The notes under the pieces: model-generated
Databases searched by the model: none
The model's input: the letters and a program-made list of their open reading frames with translations, nothing else
Told to the model about the DNA's origin: nothing
Made by a program: the position numbers and the translations under genes
Origin: [Clostridium] hylemonae DSM 15053
Lineage (GTDB): Bacteria; Bacillota; Clostridia; Lachnospirales; Lachnospiraceae
DNA length: 64,000 nt
NCBI RefSeq assembly: GCF_008281175.1
Contig: NZ_CP036524.1
Span: 2,356,001-2,420,000, forward strand
Direction of reading: 5' to 3'
Shown here: piece by piece, positions 36,750 to 45,267 of the stretch
Numbering within the stretch: the stretch's first letter is position 1
How the letters are laid out: the number at the start of each line of letters is the position of its first letter

Positions 36750-37487
36750 CTACCCTTCAAGATGGAACATAAGAACTGACAAAGTTGTAAGACCGGCCGT
36801 CTCCGTTCTCAGGATACGCCTTCCAAGCGTTATCGGCACAGCGCCGGCCTCCACGGCCAGTTCCACTTCCTCCCGTTCAAATCCGCCCTCCGGACCGATG
36901 AACACTCCGACAGACTGCCCCGGGACGATGGATGATATCACCCGTTTCGTCTCCTGCATTCCTTCCGCCAGTTCATAAGGTATGAGCAGTACATCCATGG
37001 CCGAAGCCTGCCGCAGCGCCTCGCCAAAACCGGCCACCGGAGCGACCTTTGGGATATATCCCCGCCCGGCCTGTTTGGACGCGCTCCCGGCGATACTCTG
37101 CCACCGCTCCACCTTTCTGGCCGCCTTCTTTTCATCCAGCCTGACGACCGAGCGTCTCGTCATCACAGGCACGACCTCAGAGACGCCAAGTTCCACCGCC
37201 TTCTGTACGATCAGCTCCATCTTGTCCTGCTTCGGAAGTCCCTGAAACAGACAGATCCTGGACGCAAGTTCCGTGTCTGACATCTCTTCCCTGCATATCT
37301 TCAGGACAGCCTGCCCTTCTTCATAACGATCGACGGCGCAGAGAAACTTCCGGTTGTCGCCGTCACTGACCGTCAGCTCTTCCCCCGGCTTCATGCGCAG
37401 GACATTTTTCATGTGATTGACATCCTGGCCCTCTATGAAAATATAACCGTTCCCGACCTGAAACGGCGTCACAAAAAAATGCTGCAT
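36750..37487 (-). CDS. rsmE: 16S rRNA m3U1498 methyltransferase RsmE
   Basis: A 245-residue SPOUT methyltransferase. The N-terminal PUA-like part (MQHFFVTPFQ, HMKNVLRMKPGEELTVSDG) binds rRNA. The SPOUT knot is at the end (VGVFIGPEGGFEREEVELA, then TLGRRILRTETAGLTTLSVL). It methylates U1498 of 16S rRNA. It lies one base after prmA; the prmA-rsmE pair is very widespread. Confidence 0.96.
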   Translation of the reverse strand: MQHFFVTPFQVGNGYIFIEGQDVNHMKNVLRMKPGEELTVSDGDNRKFLCAVDRYEEGQAVLKICREEMSDTELASRICLFQGLPKQDKMELIVQKAVELGVSEVVPVMTRRSVVRLDEKKAARKVERWQSIAGSASKQAGRGYIPKVAPVAGFGEALRQASAMDVLLIPYELAEGMQETKRVISSIVPGQSVGVFIGPEGGFEREEVELAVEAGAVPITLGRRILRTETAGLTTLSVLMFHLEG

Positions 37488-37488
37488 A

Positions 37489-38451
37489 TCAATTCTCCTG
37501 CTTTTTCTGCGCTGTGACGGAGACCCATTCTCCCTGGTGTGTCACCTCCAGCACCGCAAGGCCCGATGCCTTTACAGCCTCCACCACCACAGCTTCCTTT
37601 TCCTCAATGATGCCGCTCGTTATATAGATCCCGCCCGGCTTCAGGTGGGAGCATATGACAGGTGTGAGCGGCACGAGCACATCGGCCAGAATATTTGCCG
37701 CCACAATGTCATATCTGTCATAGCCGGCCTTATCCTGAACTTCTCTGTCATCAATGATATTTCCGATCATGACTTCGTACTGCTCCCGGCTGATCCCGTT
37801 CGCTTCCATATTCTCATGGGTCGCGTCGATGGCACATGGATCCAGGTCCGTTCCCACCGCATACCTGGCTCCGAACTTAAGCGCCAGCATACCGAGAATG
37901 CCGCTTCCACAGCCGACATCCAGGATCTCTGTGTCCGGTCCCACATATTTTCTGAGCTGCCGGATGCAGAGCTGTGTCGTCTCATGCATGCCTGTCCCAA
38001 ACGCCGTGCCCGGGTCGATATGAATGACCATTCTGCCGCTGTCTTTTTCCTCCACCTCTTCCCAGGACGGAATGACAAGTATATCATCTATCGTAAACTG
38101 GTGGAAATACTGCTTCCAGTTGTTCACCCAGTCTACATCCTCTGTCTGTGACTCTTCAATGATACACTCTCCCACGTCCAGATAACTTCTCATGTCTTCC
38201 AGCCCGCGCCGCACCTGTCCGAGGATCGTTCCCGCGTCTTCCTCCTCGCCGAGGTAGAAGGTCAGATACGCCGTCCCGTCGTCTTCCGGAATGTCCGGGA
38301 GGATATCGACAAACATCTGCTCCTTGTCCTCCTTCGTGAGCGGGACCCTGTCCTCGATCTGCACCCCCTGTATGCCCACGTCCATCAGCATACCGCTTAC
38401 AATATCTTCCGCCTCTGTCGTCGTCTTTAAACGAAATTGATTCCACTTCAT
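37489..38451 (-). CDS. prmA: Ribosomal protein L11 methyltransferase PrmA
   Basis: A 320-residue PrmA that trimethylates ribosomal protein L11. The N-terminal substrate domain (MKWNQFRLKTTTEAEDIV) is followed by the SAM fold: FGTGMHETTQLCIRQL, ILDVGCGSGILGMLALKFGA and DIVAANILADVLVPL. Two ATGs are close together (38457 and 38451); GGAG is seven bases before the second, which I use. It starts ten bases after mntP. Confidence 0.96.
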   Translation of the reverse strand: MKWNQFRLKTTTEAEDIVSGMLMDVGIQGVQIEDRVPLTKEDKEQMFVDILPDIPEDDGTAYLTFYLGEEEDAGTILGQVRRGLEDMRSYLDVGECIIEESQTEDVDWVNNWKQYFHQFTIDDILVIPSWEEVEEKDSGRMVIHIDPGTAFGTGMHETTQLCIRQLRKYVGPDTEILDVGCGSGILGMLALKFGARYAVGTDLDPCAIDATHENMEANGISREQYEVMIGNIIDDREVQDKAGYDRYDIVAANILADVLVPLTPVICSHLKPGGIYITSGIIEEKEAVVVEAVKASGLAVLEVTHQGEWVSVTAQKKQEN

Positions 38452-38461
38452 ATACATTCTC

Positions 38462-39028
38462 CTATAATAGTCCCAGATGAGAGAGCAGGATCTTGCATCC
38501 CATAAGGATGAGTATCACCCCGCCTGCCAGCTCTGCCCTGGATTTATATTTCGTTCCGAATACATTGCCTATTTTAACACCTGCGACGGATATTGTAAAT
38601 GTGATCACACCAATAAAACTTACCGCCGGTACAATGGAGACGCGCAGAAACGCAAAGGTGACCCCGACAGCCAGCGCGTCGATGCTCGTAGCCACCGCAA
38701 GGCCGAGCATCGTGCGCACATCGAGGGATTCATCTTCCTCCCCGCATGAATCGCAGCCGGTGCGCGCCTCCCTCACCATATTGGCTCCGATTATCCCAAG
38801 AAGGACAAACGCGATCCAGTGATCCACCGACGTTATCACATCTTTGAACTGTACGCCGAGTAAATATCCGACAAACGGCATGACCGCCTGAAACACCCCA
38901 AAATATAACCCAACGACGCCCGCCTTCGTCCACGTGCACTTTTTCATGGCGAGGCCCTTACAGACAGAAACTGCAAACGCGTCCATCGACAGTCCCACCG
39001 CAATAATAAATAACTCGTACAATGCCAT
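38462..39028 (-). CDS. mntP: Manganese efflux pump MntP
   Basis: A 188-residue membrane protein with six hydrophobic segments and an internal repeat. Each half has a conserved Asp: [19 protein letters not shown] in the first and [18 protein letters not shown] in the second. It exports Mn2+. The assignment is supported strongly by the yybP-ykoY manganese riboswitch upstream (39207-39330). The ATG at 39028 follows GGAGAG; the open frame continues upstream only through leader sequence. prmA, rsmE, nifS and thiI follow closely on the same strand. Confidence 0.96.
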   Translation of the reverse strand: MALYELFIIAVGLSMDAFAVSVCKGLAMKKCTWTKAGVVGLYFGVFQAVMPFVGYLLGVQFKDVITSVDHWIAFVLLGIIGANMVREARTGCDSCGEEDESLDVRTMLGLAVATSIDALAVGVTFAFLRVSIVPAVSFIGVITFTISVAGVKIGNVFGTKYKSRAELAGGVILILMGCKILLSHLGLL

Positions 39029-39055
39029 CCCGTATCTCTCCTTCTTTTGCCTTTT

Positions 39056-39213
39056 GTAAGCGAAGTTTTCTATGTTAAAATAAAGAATATGCCTTGGCAC
39101 ATTCTCGCGCCGAGCGCGGTCGCTTGCGACATATTACATCTTCGCGCGAGTGCGCCTCCCCCCCCCGGAGGGTTTTTATAACATAGGGAACGAAGTTTCC
39201 TATGTTATAAAAA
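39056..39213. repeat. Possible short repeat element in the mntP leader
   Basis: A hairpin at 39173-39213 has a 15-base outer stem TTTTATAACATAGG..., extended to 19 pairs with one G-T, and a GAA loop. About 110 bases away, AGCGAAGTTTTCTATGTTAAAA (39059-39080) is an imperfect second copy of its right arm. Between them lies a GC-rich stretch with CTCGCGC motifs, a C9 run and a TGCCTTGGCA palindrome. The composition differs from the flanks, and the layout suggests a small non-coding insertion. It encodes nothing I can see. The arm also overlaps the T run of the riboswitch terminator. Confidence 0.5.
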
Positions 39214-39330
39214 AAGACCCATCCGTGGTGTGTCCACGGATAAGTCTCATTATTTAAAGTAATGCCAGATGTATCTCATCAGCATGTTGACAATACTACG
39301 CCCGCGCGCCAACTACTCCCTTACCGATAG
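39207..39330 (-). ncRNA. yybP-ykoY manganese riboswitch with terminator
   Basis: The minus strand shows the family landmarks in order: AAGGGAGTAG, GTCAACATGCTGATGAGATA, ATCTGGCATTACTTTAAATA and ATGAGACTTATCC. The last merges with a terminator stem, GACTTATCCGTGG paired with CCACGGATGGGTC, followed by seven T (39246-39207). Mn2+ binding should free the transcript to continue into mntP. Confidence 0.93.
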
Positions 39331-39335
39331 TTGAT

Positions 39336-39364
39336 ATTATACTTACCGCGCGGAGGCTTGTCAA
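39336..39364 (-). promoter_or_regulatory. Consensus promoter of the mntP riboswitch transcript
   Basis: TTGACA (39364-39359), exactly 17 bases, TATAAT (39341-39336): a full sigma-70/A consensus. It begins 17 bases after the lysozyme gene stop. Confidence 0.92.
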
Positions 39365-39380
39365 CAAAAAATAATAACTG

Positions 39381-40286
39381 TTAATTATTCTCAAAATCTA
39401 TGTTTAGATCCACACTTCCTTCGACCCCTGGTACTGTGCCGGACTCTGAATACTGCCACATGGAAAACTCATAGGGGCACTGGGGAACACTTTCATAGTC
39501 TGCGTACCATTTATCATAATCCGCCAGCCTTTCAAGCTCCAGCGTAAATGCCATCCATTTCATATTGGCATAGATCAGGCTGTCGTAACCGGCCTCTTCT
39601 ACACTGTCGCAGAAAGCAATACAGTTATCCGTAAACTGTTCCCTTGAAAGACCGTCTGTCCTGGACTCGTCATCCTTGATTTCCTCCGTGTCGAACGCGA
39701 CCGGATAAGTGATCTCATATTCCCGGATCCTTTCCAGAACGAACCGGGCCTCCTCAAGCGCCTCTTCCTCTGAGACCGCCTGTGAGAAAAAATAGACACC
39801 CACTTCCAGACCCGCGCCGAGGGTGCCGTCCATATGCGCCCGGAACAGCTTATCCTCCACAAGCTTTCCGGAGCTTCCATAGCCCCGATAGCCGACTCTT
39901 ATCATGGCAAACTCTATTCCGGCCTCCCGCACCTGCGCCCAGTCTACAGACTGCTGATATTCGGATACGTCTATTCCGGCCCGTGATACCACTGTGCCGT
40001 CCTTACCGGTATAATATTTGTAACCTTCCTTTTCTTTCAGCCTCTCATACTCATAACTGCAGCCGGGAAGTCCTTCCAGATAATCCGCCTCATAGACAGC
40101 CCCTTCCACATCGACGAAGGTGTATGTCCGTTTGTCCTCGTCTTTCCCGGATGGATCCGAAGCGGCTCTTCCCCCGTTCATTCTCCCGTCCGCCCCGGAG
40201 CAGACGTACAGAAGCAGCGCTGCTGCCAGCACGATGGCGCCTTCCAGGCACCGTCTGCGGTATGCGGCTTTTGAACCGTCCAACAT
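39381..40286 (-). CDS. GH25 lysozyme-like muramidase with N-terminal membrane anchor
   Basis: A 301-residue protein. A basic start (KAAYRRRCLEGA) and one hydrophobic segment (about 16-31) anchor or export it. A linker region follows, then a GH25 domain from about 102: GIDVSEYQQSVDW with the first catalytic Asp, EFAMIRVGYRGYGSSGKLVE, VGVYFFSQAVSEEEALEEA, and the acidic pair in YPVAFDTEEIKDD. It should cut MurNAc-GlcNAc bonds in peptidoglycan. It starts nine bases after the HD-GYP/GGDEF gene, so the two are probably one operon, suggesting that cell-wall work is tied to c-di-GMP signalling; that link is inference. Confidence 0.9.
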   Translation of the reverse strand: MLDGSKAAYRRRCLEGAIVLAAALLLYVCSGADGRMNGGRAASDPSGKDEDKRTYTFVDVEGAVYEADYLEGLPGCSYEYERLKEKEGYKYYTGKDGTVVSRAGIDVSEYQQSVDWAQVREAGIEFAMIRVGYRGYGSSGKLVEDKLFRAHMDGTLGAGLEVGVYFFSQAVSEEEALEEARFVLERIREYEITYPVAFDTEEIKDDESRTDGLSREQFTDNCIAFCDSVEEAGYDSLIYANMKWMAFTLELERLADYDKWYADYESVPQCPYEFSMWQYSESGTVPGVEGSVDLNIDFENN

Positions 40287-40295
40287 GTGAATCCC

Positions 40296-42362
40296 CTAAT
40301 CTTCGATCTCGTTATCCATGGGGGAAATGACCGAGAGACAGCCCTCCATGGATTTTTCATAGAATTTATACTGGTTCCTTCCCTCCTGCTTGGAAGAATA
40401 TAACGCCTGGTCGGCACATTGGAACAGCTTTTCATATGTAGTCCCGTCTTTTGGATATATGGCAACACCCATACTGATGGATATTTTAAAATTATAATAA
40501 TAATCTGCGAGCGAATCAAAGATACGGTTCACAACATAGGAAAAATCATCCCTGTATTCAGCGAAAATAAGAAACTCATCTCCACCGACCCTGGCGGCGA
40601 TATCTTCGCTTCTTATATTCTGCAGTATCTTCTTTGCCACAAACTTCAGCACCCTGTCGCCAAACAGATGGCCGTGCTGGTCGTTGGCATTTTTGAAAAA
40701 GTCCAGATCAAACAGTATCAGCCCATATCTCCGGTCCGTATCTTCTTTTAGCATGGAAGAAATGATCTTCTGCGCGTTGGCATGATTATACAGCGAGGTG
40801 AGCATATCCTGGGCAGCCGCCTGCTTCAGCATGTTCATCTCCAGCCGCTCCTCGTGGATATCTATCATCTTGCCGATGGATCCGCTGTAGATACACTTCT
40901 CCTCATCGCTCCAGAGTGCGCGGGCGATCAGTTTGCACCACCGTTCCCTGCCCTGGATGCGCAGCTGATACGTGCCGCTCACTACAGGATGAGCGGGAGT
41001 GGCGCTGCGTAAGTTCTTCCGGATCTCGCAGAGCGCGTCGTGGTCTATGATCTCATCGATAATGGGATTATCCATCGGATGGAGGGCTATCTCGTCCGTG
41101 CCGAGATAGTTGGCTCCCCACTCGGACAGCATGATCATGTCTGTCTCCGCATTATATTCAAACTGGATCTCCTGCGACATGGACGCAAAGAACTGATACT
41201 TGATCCGTTCCTGCTCCAGAAGGTTCAGCGTGCGGTCCGAAGCGGTTATGCCTCCCGACTCTAGCAGTTCCGACGTGATGTTTCTCATCTCGTTGTTCAT
41301 CGTGCCGCCGAGTGAACGCACCTTCAATTCTTTGGAAATATGGTCTCCTTCTTCGATAAGGCATTCCAGCAGGACCGGATTAAACGCGCCGCATTCCCCG
41401 TGCAGTATCATCTCCATCGCTTTCTCATGTTCATATGCGGGCTTATATACACGCACACTCGTCAGCGCGTCATACACATCCGCCAGCGACACTACCTGAG
41501 CAGCTATCGGGATATCTTCCCCCTTCAGTCCGTCGGGATAGCCTCTCCCGTCATAACGCTCGTGATGCCAGCGGCATATCTCATATGCCACCTTCACAAG
41601 TCCTTCATTCTGATGGTTCGGCACACTTTTAAGCATCTCGGCTCCGATGGCAGAGTGGGTCTTCATGATCTCAAATTCTTCCTTCGTAAGCTTGCCTGGC
41701 TTGTTCAAAATCTCCTCAGCTATGGATATCTTGCCGATATCGTGAAGCGCGGATGCGTTTGTGATAAGGGCGATGGCTGCGCTGTTCAGGTTATATTCCT
41801 CCGTCCGGCGCGCAAGCGCCTTGAGCAGGATCTCTGTGATGATCCGGATGTGCATGACATGAAGGCCGCTCTCTCCGTTACGGAATTCGACGATCGTACT
41901 CAGGATCTCTACCATGAGATAATTATTCTTTTCTTTTTCCAGTATCTGATCTGTCACCATACCCTGCAGCATCTTCTGCTTTGCGTACAGCATGATCGTA
42001 TTGCTCACACGCCGCCTGACCGTCTTTACGTCAAACGGCCTGCTTATATAGTCTGTCGCGCCCAGGTCATATGCCTGGTCGATATAAGCCGATGACGTCT
42101 CTGCCGATATCATAATGACCGGAATATGCTCGATCCACTTTCCTTTATTCATCATTGCAAGCACTTCAAAACCGTCCATTACCGGCATCACGATATCGAG
42201 AAGTATAATTGCAATGTCATTTTCATTCTTCTGCAGATACTGTACTGCCTCCAGACCATTGACCGCCTCCGCGATCTCATACTCGTCGCCGAGCATGTCG
42301 GACAGAAGAGACCTGTTCATTTCCGTATCATCTACGATTAATATCTTGTGTCTTTTATCCAT
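40296..42362 (-). CDS. Response regulator with HD-GYP and GGDEF domains
   Basis: A 688-residue cyclic-di-GMP regulator. In order it has a receiver (1-120; ILIVDDTEMN, phospho-Asp in IILLDIVMPVMDGFEV), an HD-GYP phosphodiesterase (about 140-330; HDIGKISI and HHERYDGRGYPDGL), a PAS-like region (about 390-520) and a GGDEF cyclase (about 525-680). GGDEF is intact in ARVGGDEFLIF, with the inhibitory I-site RSED in the right place, nine residues before it. So one protein could both make and break c-di-GMP under control of a phosphorelay. No histidine kinase is adjacent. The start at 42362 follows GGTAGGGG; the ATG 21 bases upstream has no such site. Confidence 0.93.
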   Translation of the reverse strand: MDKRHKILIVDDTEMNRSLLSDMLGDEYEIAEAVNGLEAVQYLQKNENDIAIILLDIVMPVMDGFEVLAMMNKGKWIEHIPVIMISAETSSAYIDQAYDLGATDYISRPFDVKTVRRRVSNTIMLYAKQKMLQGMVTDQILEKEKNNYLMVEILSTIVEFRNGESGLHVMHIRIITEILLKALARRTEEYNLNSAAIALITNASALHDIGKISIAEEILNKPGKLTKEEFEIMKTHSAIGAEMLKSVPNHQNEGLVKVAYEICRWHHERYDGRGYPDGLKGEDIPIAAQVVSLADVYDALTSVRVYKPAYEHEKAMEMILHGECGAFNPVLLECLIEEGDHISKELKVRSLGGTMNNEMRNITSELLESGGITASDRTLNLLEQERIKYQFFASMSQEIQFEYNAETDMIMLSEWGANYLGTDEIALHPMDNPIIDEIIDHDALCEIRKNLRSATPAHPVVSGTYQLRIQGRERWCKLIARALWSDEEKCIYSGSIGKMIDIHEERLEMNMLKQAAAQDMLTSLYNHANAQKIISSMLKEDTDRRYGLILFDLDFFKNANDQHGHLFGDRVLKFVAKKILQNIRSEDIAARVGGDEFLIFAEYRDDFSYVVNRIFDSLADYYYNFKISISMGVAIYPKDGTTYEKLFQCADQALYSSKQEGRNQYKFYEKSMEGCLSVISPMDNEIED

Positions 42363-42433
42363 ACCCCTACCTTGCCACATCATAAAGAATTTTAGTTACA
42401 GTTTCCTCTATCATATCACATTCCGGCTTTTTT

Positions 42434-43930
42434 TCAAAGGTTAATCATATTCTCTTCCACTTCATCCAGACGGCCCATGATATCCTCATGCTGTTCGTCG
42501 GTCAAAAGCCGTTTATTATAGCGGTAATATTTGTCGCAGCCGTATTCCTTCAGGTACTGAATGCTGTAGTGATTTGTGTTCAGCTCCGCGATAAACGCCA
42601 CCATCTCCTGACTGTCCCCGAAAGCGTCCTCCATAAAATCAAATGCGCTATCCAGCGCGCTTCCTGCCTTCTCTGCCGCTTTTTCTCTCGCTTCTGTCTC
42701 TTTCCTGAATTCTTCCTTCACCCGCTCAAATACCTCATCCTGGGGCAGATGCTCTCTTTTGACTGTCTGCCCGTATGACTCCAGCGCTCTGAGCATACGT
42801 CTGTATATCTCTTCTTCCCGCCTGTCAAGCTGTTCCGCTTTCCGCAGCCTCTCATACTCCTCCTGCGCGGCAGCGGTGACAGCCGCAAGCGTCTCATTGT
42901 CTTTCATTCTGAGCAGATATCCGTGCAGAAGGGTAACATACCGGTCTTCCATAACGTAGCCCCGGAATAATTCGCCAAGCTTTCCCGTCAGTATCCCGAC
43001 CACACTGAGACGTTCATCAAACGGCGCATATCTAAGCTGCTCCAGCACATCCCTGCTGTACTGGCCTTCAAGCACCTTCAAAAGTCCGTAATCCTTCTTA
43101 TACTTCTCGAACAGCTCCAGATAATTCGCAAAGTCTTTGGCGATCTTCCAGTGCTGTATATACTGATATACGACCTCTCTGTCCGCCCTTTTCCCGATCA
43201 CTTCGTATGCTTTGATGAGCTGGGACAGATCCTCCCATCCTCTTGCGGTGGCAAACATCTTTCCGTCCACCGTCGTCTCTATTCTGTAGAAGTATTCCTT
43301 TTTTAATTCCAGATAGGCAAGGACCGCAGGATGGATCTCAGCCGTATAGGCGTATTCCTTCCAGACTTCAAAGTTCTCCTCCACCTCTATCTTCTTGATC
43401 CTGTCCAGCGTGACGACATCAAAATCTCTGACAGACTTGTTATACTCAGGAGGATTCCCCGCCGCCACGATCACCCAGCCTTCCGGCACCTTCTGATTGC
43501 CGAATGTCTTGCACTGGAGAAACTGGAGCATTGTCGGCGCCAGCGTCTCCGACACACAGTTTATCTCATCGATGAACAAAATTCCTTCCTGCATTCCCGT
43601 CTGCTCTATCTTGTCATAAACTGCAGCGATGATCTCGCTCATCGTGTATTCGGTCACAGAATACTTTTTGCCTCCATACTCCTTTTCCTGTATAAAGGGG
43701 AGTCCGATCGCGCTCTGCCTCGTATGATGGGTGATCGTATAGGCTATAAGCCCGATCTTACATTCCCTCGCGATCTGTTCCATTATCTGCGTCTTTCCGA
43801 TCCCCGGCGGCCCCATGAGCAGAATCGGTCTCTGCCGGACGGCGGGTATCATATACGTGCCGAACTCGTCCTTTTTCAGGTAAGCCTCAATAGAATCTTT
43901 GATCTCATTTTTTGCCCGTTTTATATTCAT
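42434..43930 (-). CDS. MoxR-type AAA ATPase of a MoxR-VWA-LRR cassette
   Basis: A 498-residue AAA+ protein. Residues 30-260 are the ATPase: Walker A LLMGPPGIGKTQIME, Walker B GILFIDEINCVSE and sensor 1 VIVAAGNPPEYNKS. The remaining 240 residues are helical and charged, with no known domain (for example RLRKAEQLDRREEEIYRRML), ending in DEVEENMINL. MoxR ATPases act as chaperones that load metals or remodel complexes together with VWA proteins. The start overlaps the VWA gene stop (ATGA), so production is coupled. The long C-terminal extension is unusual for a MoxR of normal size (about 320 residues). Confidence 0.88.
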   Translation of the reverse strand: MNIKRAKNEIKDSIEAYLKKDEFGTYMIPAVRQRPILLMGPPGIGKTQIMEQIARECKIGLIAYTITHHTRQSAIGLPFIQEKEYGGKKYSVTEYTMSEIIAAVYDKIEQTGMQEGILFIDEINCVSETLAPTMLQFLQCKTFGNQKVPEGWVIVAAGNPPEYNKSVRDFDVVTLDRIKKIEVEENFEVWKEYAYTAEIHPAVLAYLELKKEYFYRIETTVDGKMFATARGWEDLSQLIKAYEVIGKRADREVVYQYIQHWKIAKDFANYLELFEKYKKDYGLLKVLEGQYSRDVLEQLRYAPFDERLSVVGILTGKLGELFRGYVMEDRYVTLLHGYLLRMKDNETLAAVTAAAQEEYERLRKAEQLDRREEEIYRRMLRALESYGQTVKREHLPQDEVFERVKEEFRKETEAREKAAEKAGSALDSAFDFMEDAFGDSQEMVAFIAELNTNHYSIQYLKEYGCDKYYRYNKRLLTDEQHEDIMGRLDEVEENMINL

Positions 43931-45267
43931 CTGCTGTCTCCTTCTATGTCTTCCCCCGCCAGAACGAGCTTTATCGCCCACGGCGGCACGTCTGTGTCTT
44001 CATAATCCTCACTGAAAAATACGAATGCCGTCTCAAAAGGCGGCATCTTTGACGGATACGTCCCCCTGCCGTCGGTAAAATATATCAGTCCCCGCAGACG
44101 GGTGAATACCTGTTCCTTTATAAGCTGCTCTACATAAGTGAACGCCGGCCGGAAATCAGTTCCTCCCTCGCCGTACAGTGTCAGGCTGTCCATATACCGC
44201 TTAAGCCCTTCTTCGTCCGTGATCTTCTCATCCGTCTGTACTGTGTCATCACACTGTATAATGTGGATGTTCACTTTACGGAAGAAACTGTCGTTCTCAC
44301 TAAGCACCGCGTAAGTCTCTTCCAGAAACTTCTTTACCAGTTCTCCCGAACACGACATGGACGTGTCAATGACTATCACAAACTCTTCCACCTTCTGCAC
44401 TTCACGCCATTCCTGCGGTTCAATGAGCGGCATATTGCCGTACAGTTCAAGACCGTACGTATAAAATACATAGTCAAACGAATCCGGATCGACCGCCATC
44501 TCCTCCTTCAGCACGGAAAATTTCCGCAGGAACTGGCGGTAGTCGGCACGCTGACGGTTCTCCACCTTCACATGATCGATCAGATGGCCGGACTCGGCAG
44601 AAGCCTCTTTGGAAAAAGTCTCCATATCCGTCTCCATCTGCTCGCTTATATCCTGCCACCTGTTCTGGATCTGCTGCTGTTGCTTCTTGTCATTCTCCTG
44701 CGGCCAGCGGCTGTGGCTGTCGATCCTGAACTCTTCCTCCAGCCTCTTAAGTTCTCTCTCATCCAGATCCCGGTAAAGCAGTACACCATACACCTTCTCT
44801 GCCGTCAGGACCTTCATCTGTCCTTTCAGCCTCCGGTATGTCTCTCTCCTCAAAACAGAGCGTCTCCTCAGAATACAGCGGTAGTTCATCCCGTCCAAAA
44901 TATACTCTGTAACGATATCACATGCCAGGTCATAATATCTCGGGTCCCGCCCCTTTCTTCCCGTCATATGACGAAAGACGCCGTGCAGCACCATGTGAAG
45001 ATACAGGCGGCTGACAAGCGTCCTGTCCTCGCGGTACAGACCTCCGAGCCAGCGGGGCTCATAATATATGGCAAACCCGTCCGTTCCCGCCGTCTCTATA
45101 CCTTCATCCATAATAAAGGAAAAACTGCTAAGGGCCACGTCCAGAAAGCGCATCTTCATGTACAGTTCATTTCTGGCCGCAGCTAAAATCTGTTTTCCCA
45201 CCGTTTCAAGCTGTTCTGAAATCGTCTGCCCGTCGTTCATATTGTCTGTTCTCTCTTTCCTGCTCAT
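43927..45267 (-). CDS. VWA-domain protein with putative metallopeptidase-like N-terminus (DUF2201-like)
   Basis: A 446-residue protein. The N-terminal half resembles the DUF2201 putative metallopeptidase. It carries HMVLHGVFRH near 95, which matches the HExxHxxxxH layout but with Met in place of the catalytic Glu, so peptidase activity is doubtful. A charged middle region follows (about 185-260). The C-terminal VWA-like domain has a MIDAS start VIVIDTSMSCSGELVKKFLE, TLYGEGGTDFRPAF with the Thr, and LIYFTDGRGTYP. It has no signal peptide and is cytoplasmic. It overlaps both neighbours by four bases. An ATG nine codons in (45240) has a better ribosome site and could be the true start. Confidence 0.87.
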   Translation of the reverse strand: MSRKERTDNMNDGQTISEQLETVGKQILAAARNELYMKMRFLDVALSSFSFIMDEGIETAGTDGFAIYYEPRWLGGLYREDRTLVSRLYLHMVLHGVFRHMTGRKGRDPRYYDLACDIVTEYILDGMNYRCILRRRSVLRRETYRRLKGQMKVLTAEKVYGVLLYRDLDERELKRLEEEFRIDSHSRWPQENDKKQQQQIQNRWQDISEQMETDMETFSKEASAESGHLIDHVKVENRQRADYRQFLRKFSVLKEEMAVDPDSFDYVFYTYGLELYGNMPLIEPQEWREVQKVEEFVIVIDTSMSCSGELVKKFLEETYAVLSENDSFFRKVNIHIIQCDDTVQTDEKITDEEGLKRYMDSLTLYGEGGTDFRPAFTYVEQLIKEQVFTRLRGLIYFTDGRGTYPSKMPPFETAFVFFSEDYEDTDVPPWAIKLVLAGEDIEGDSR

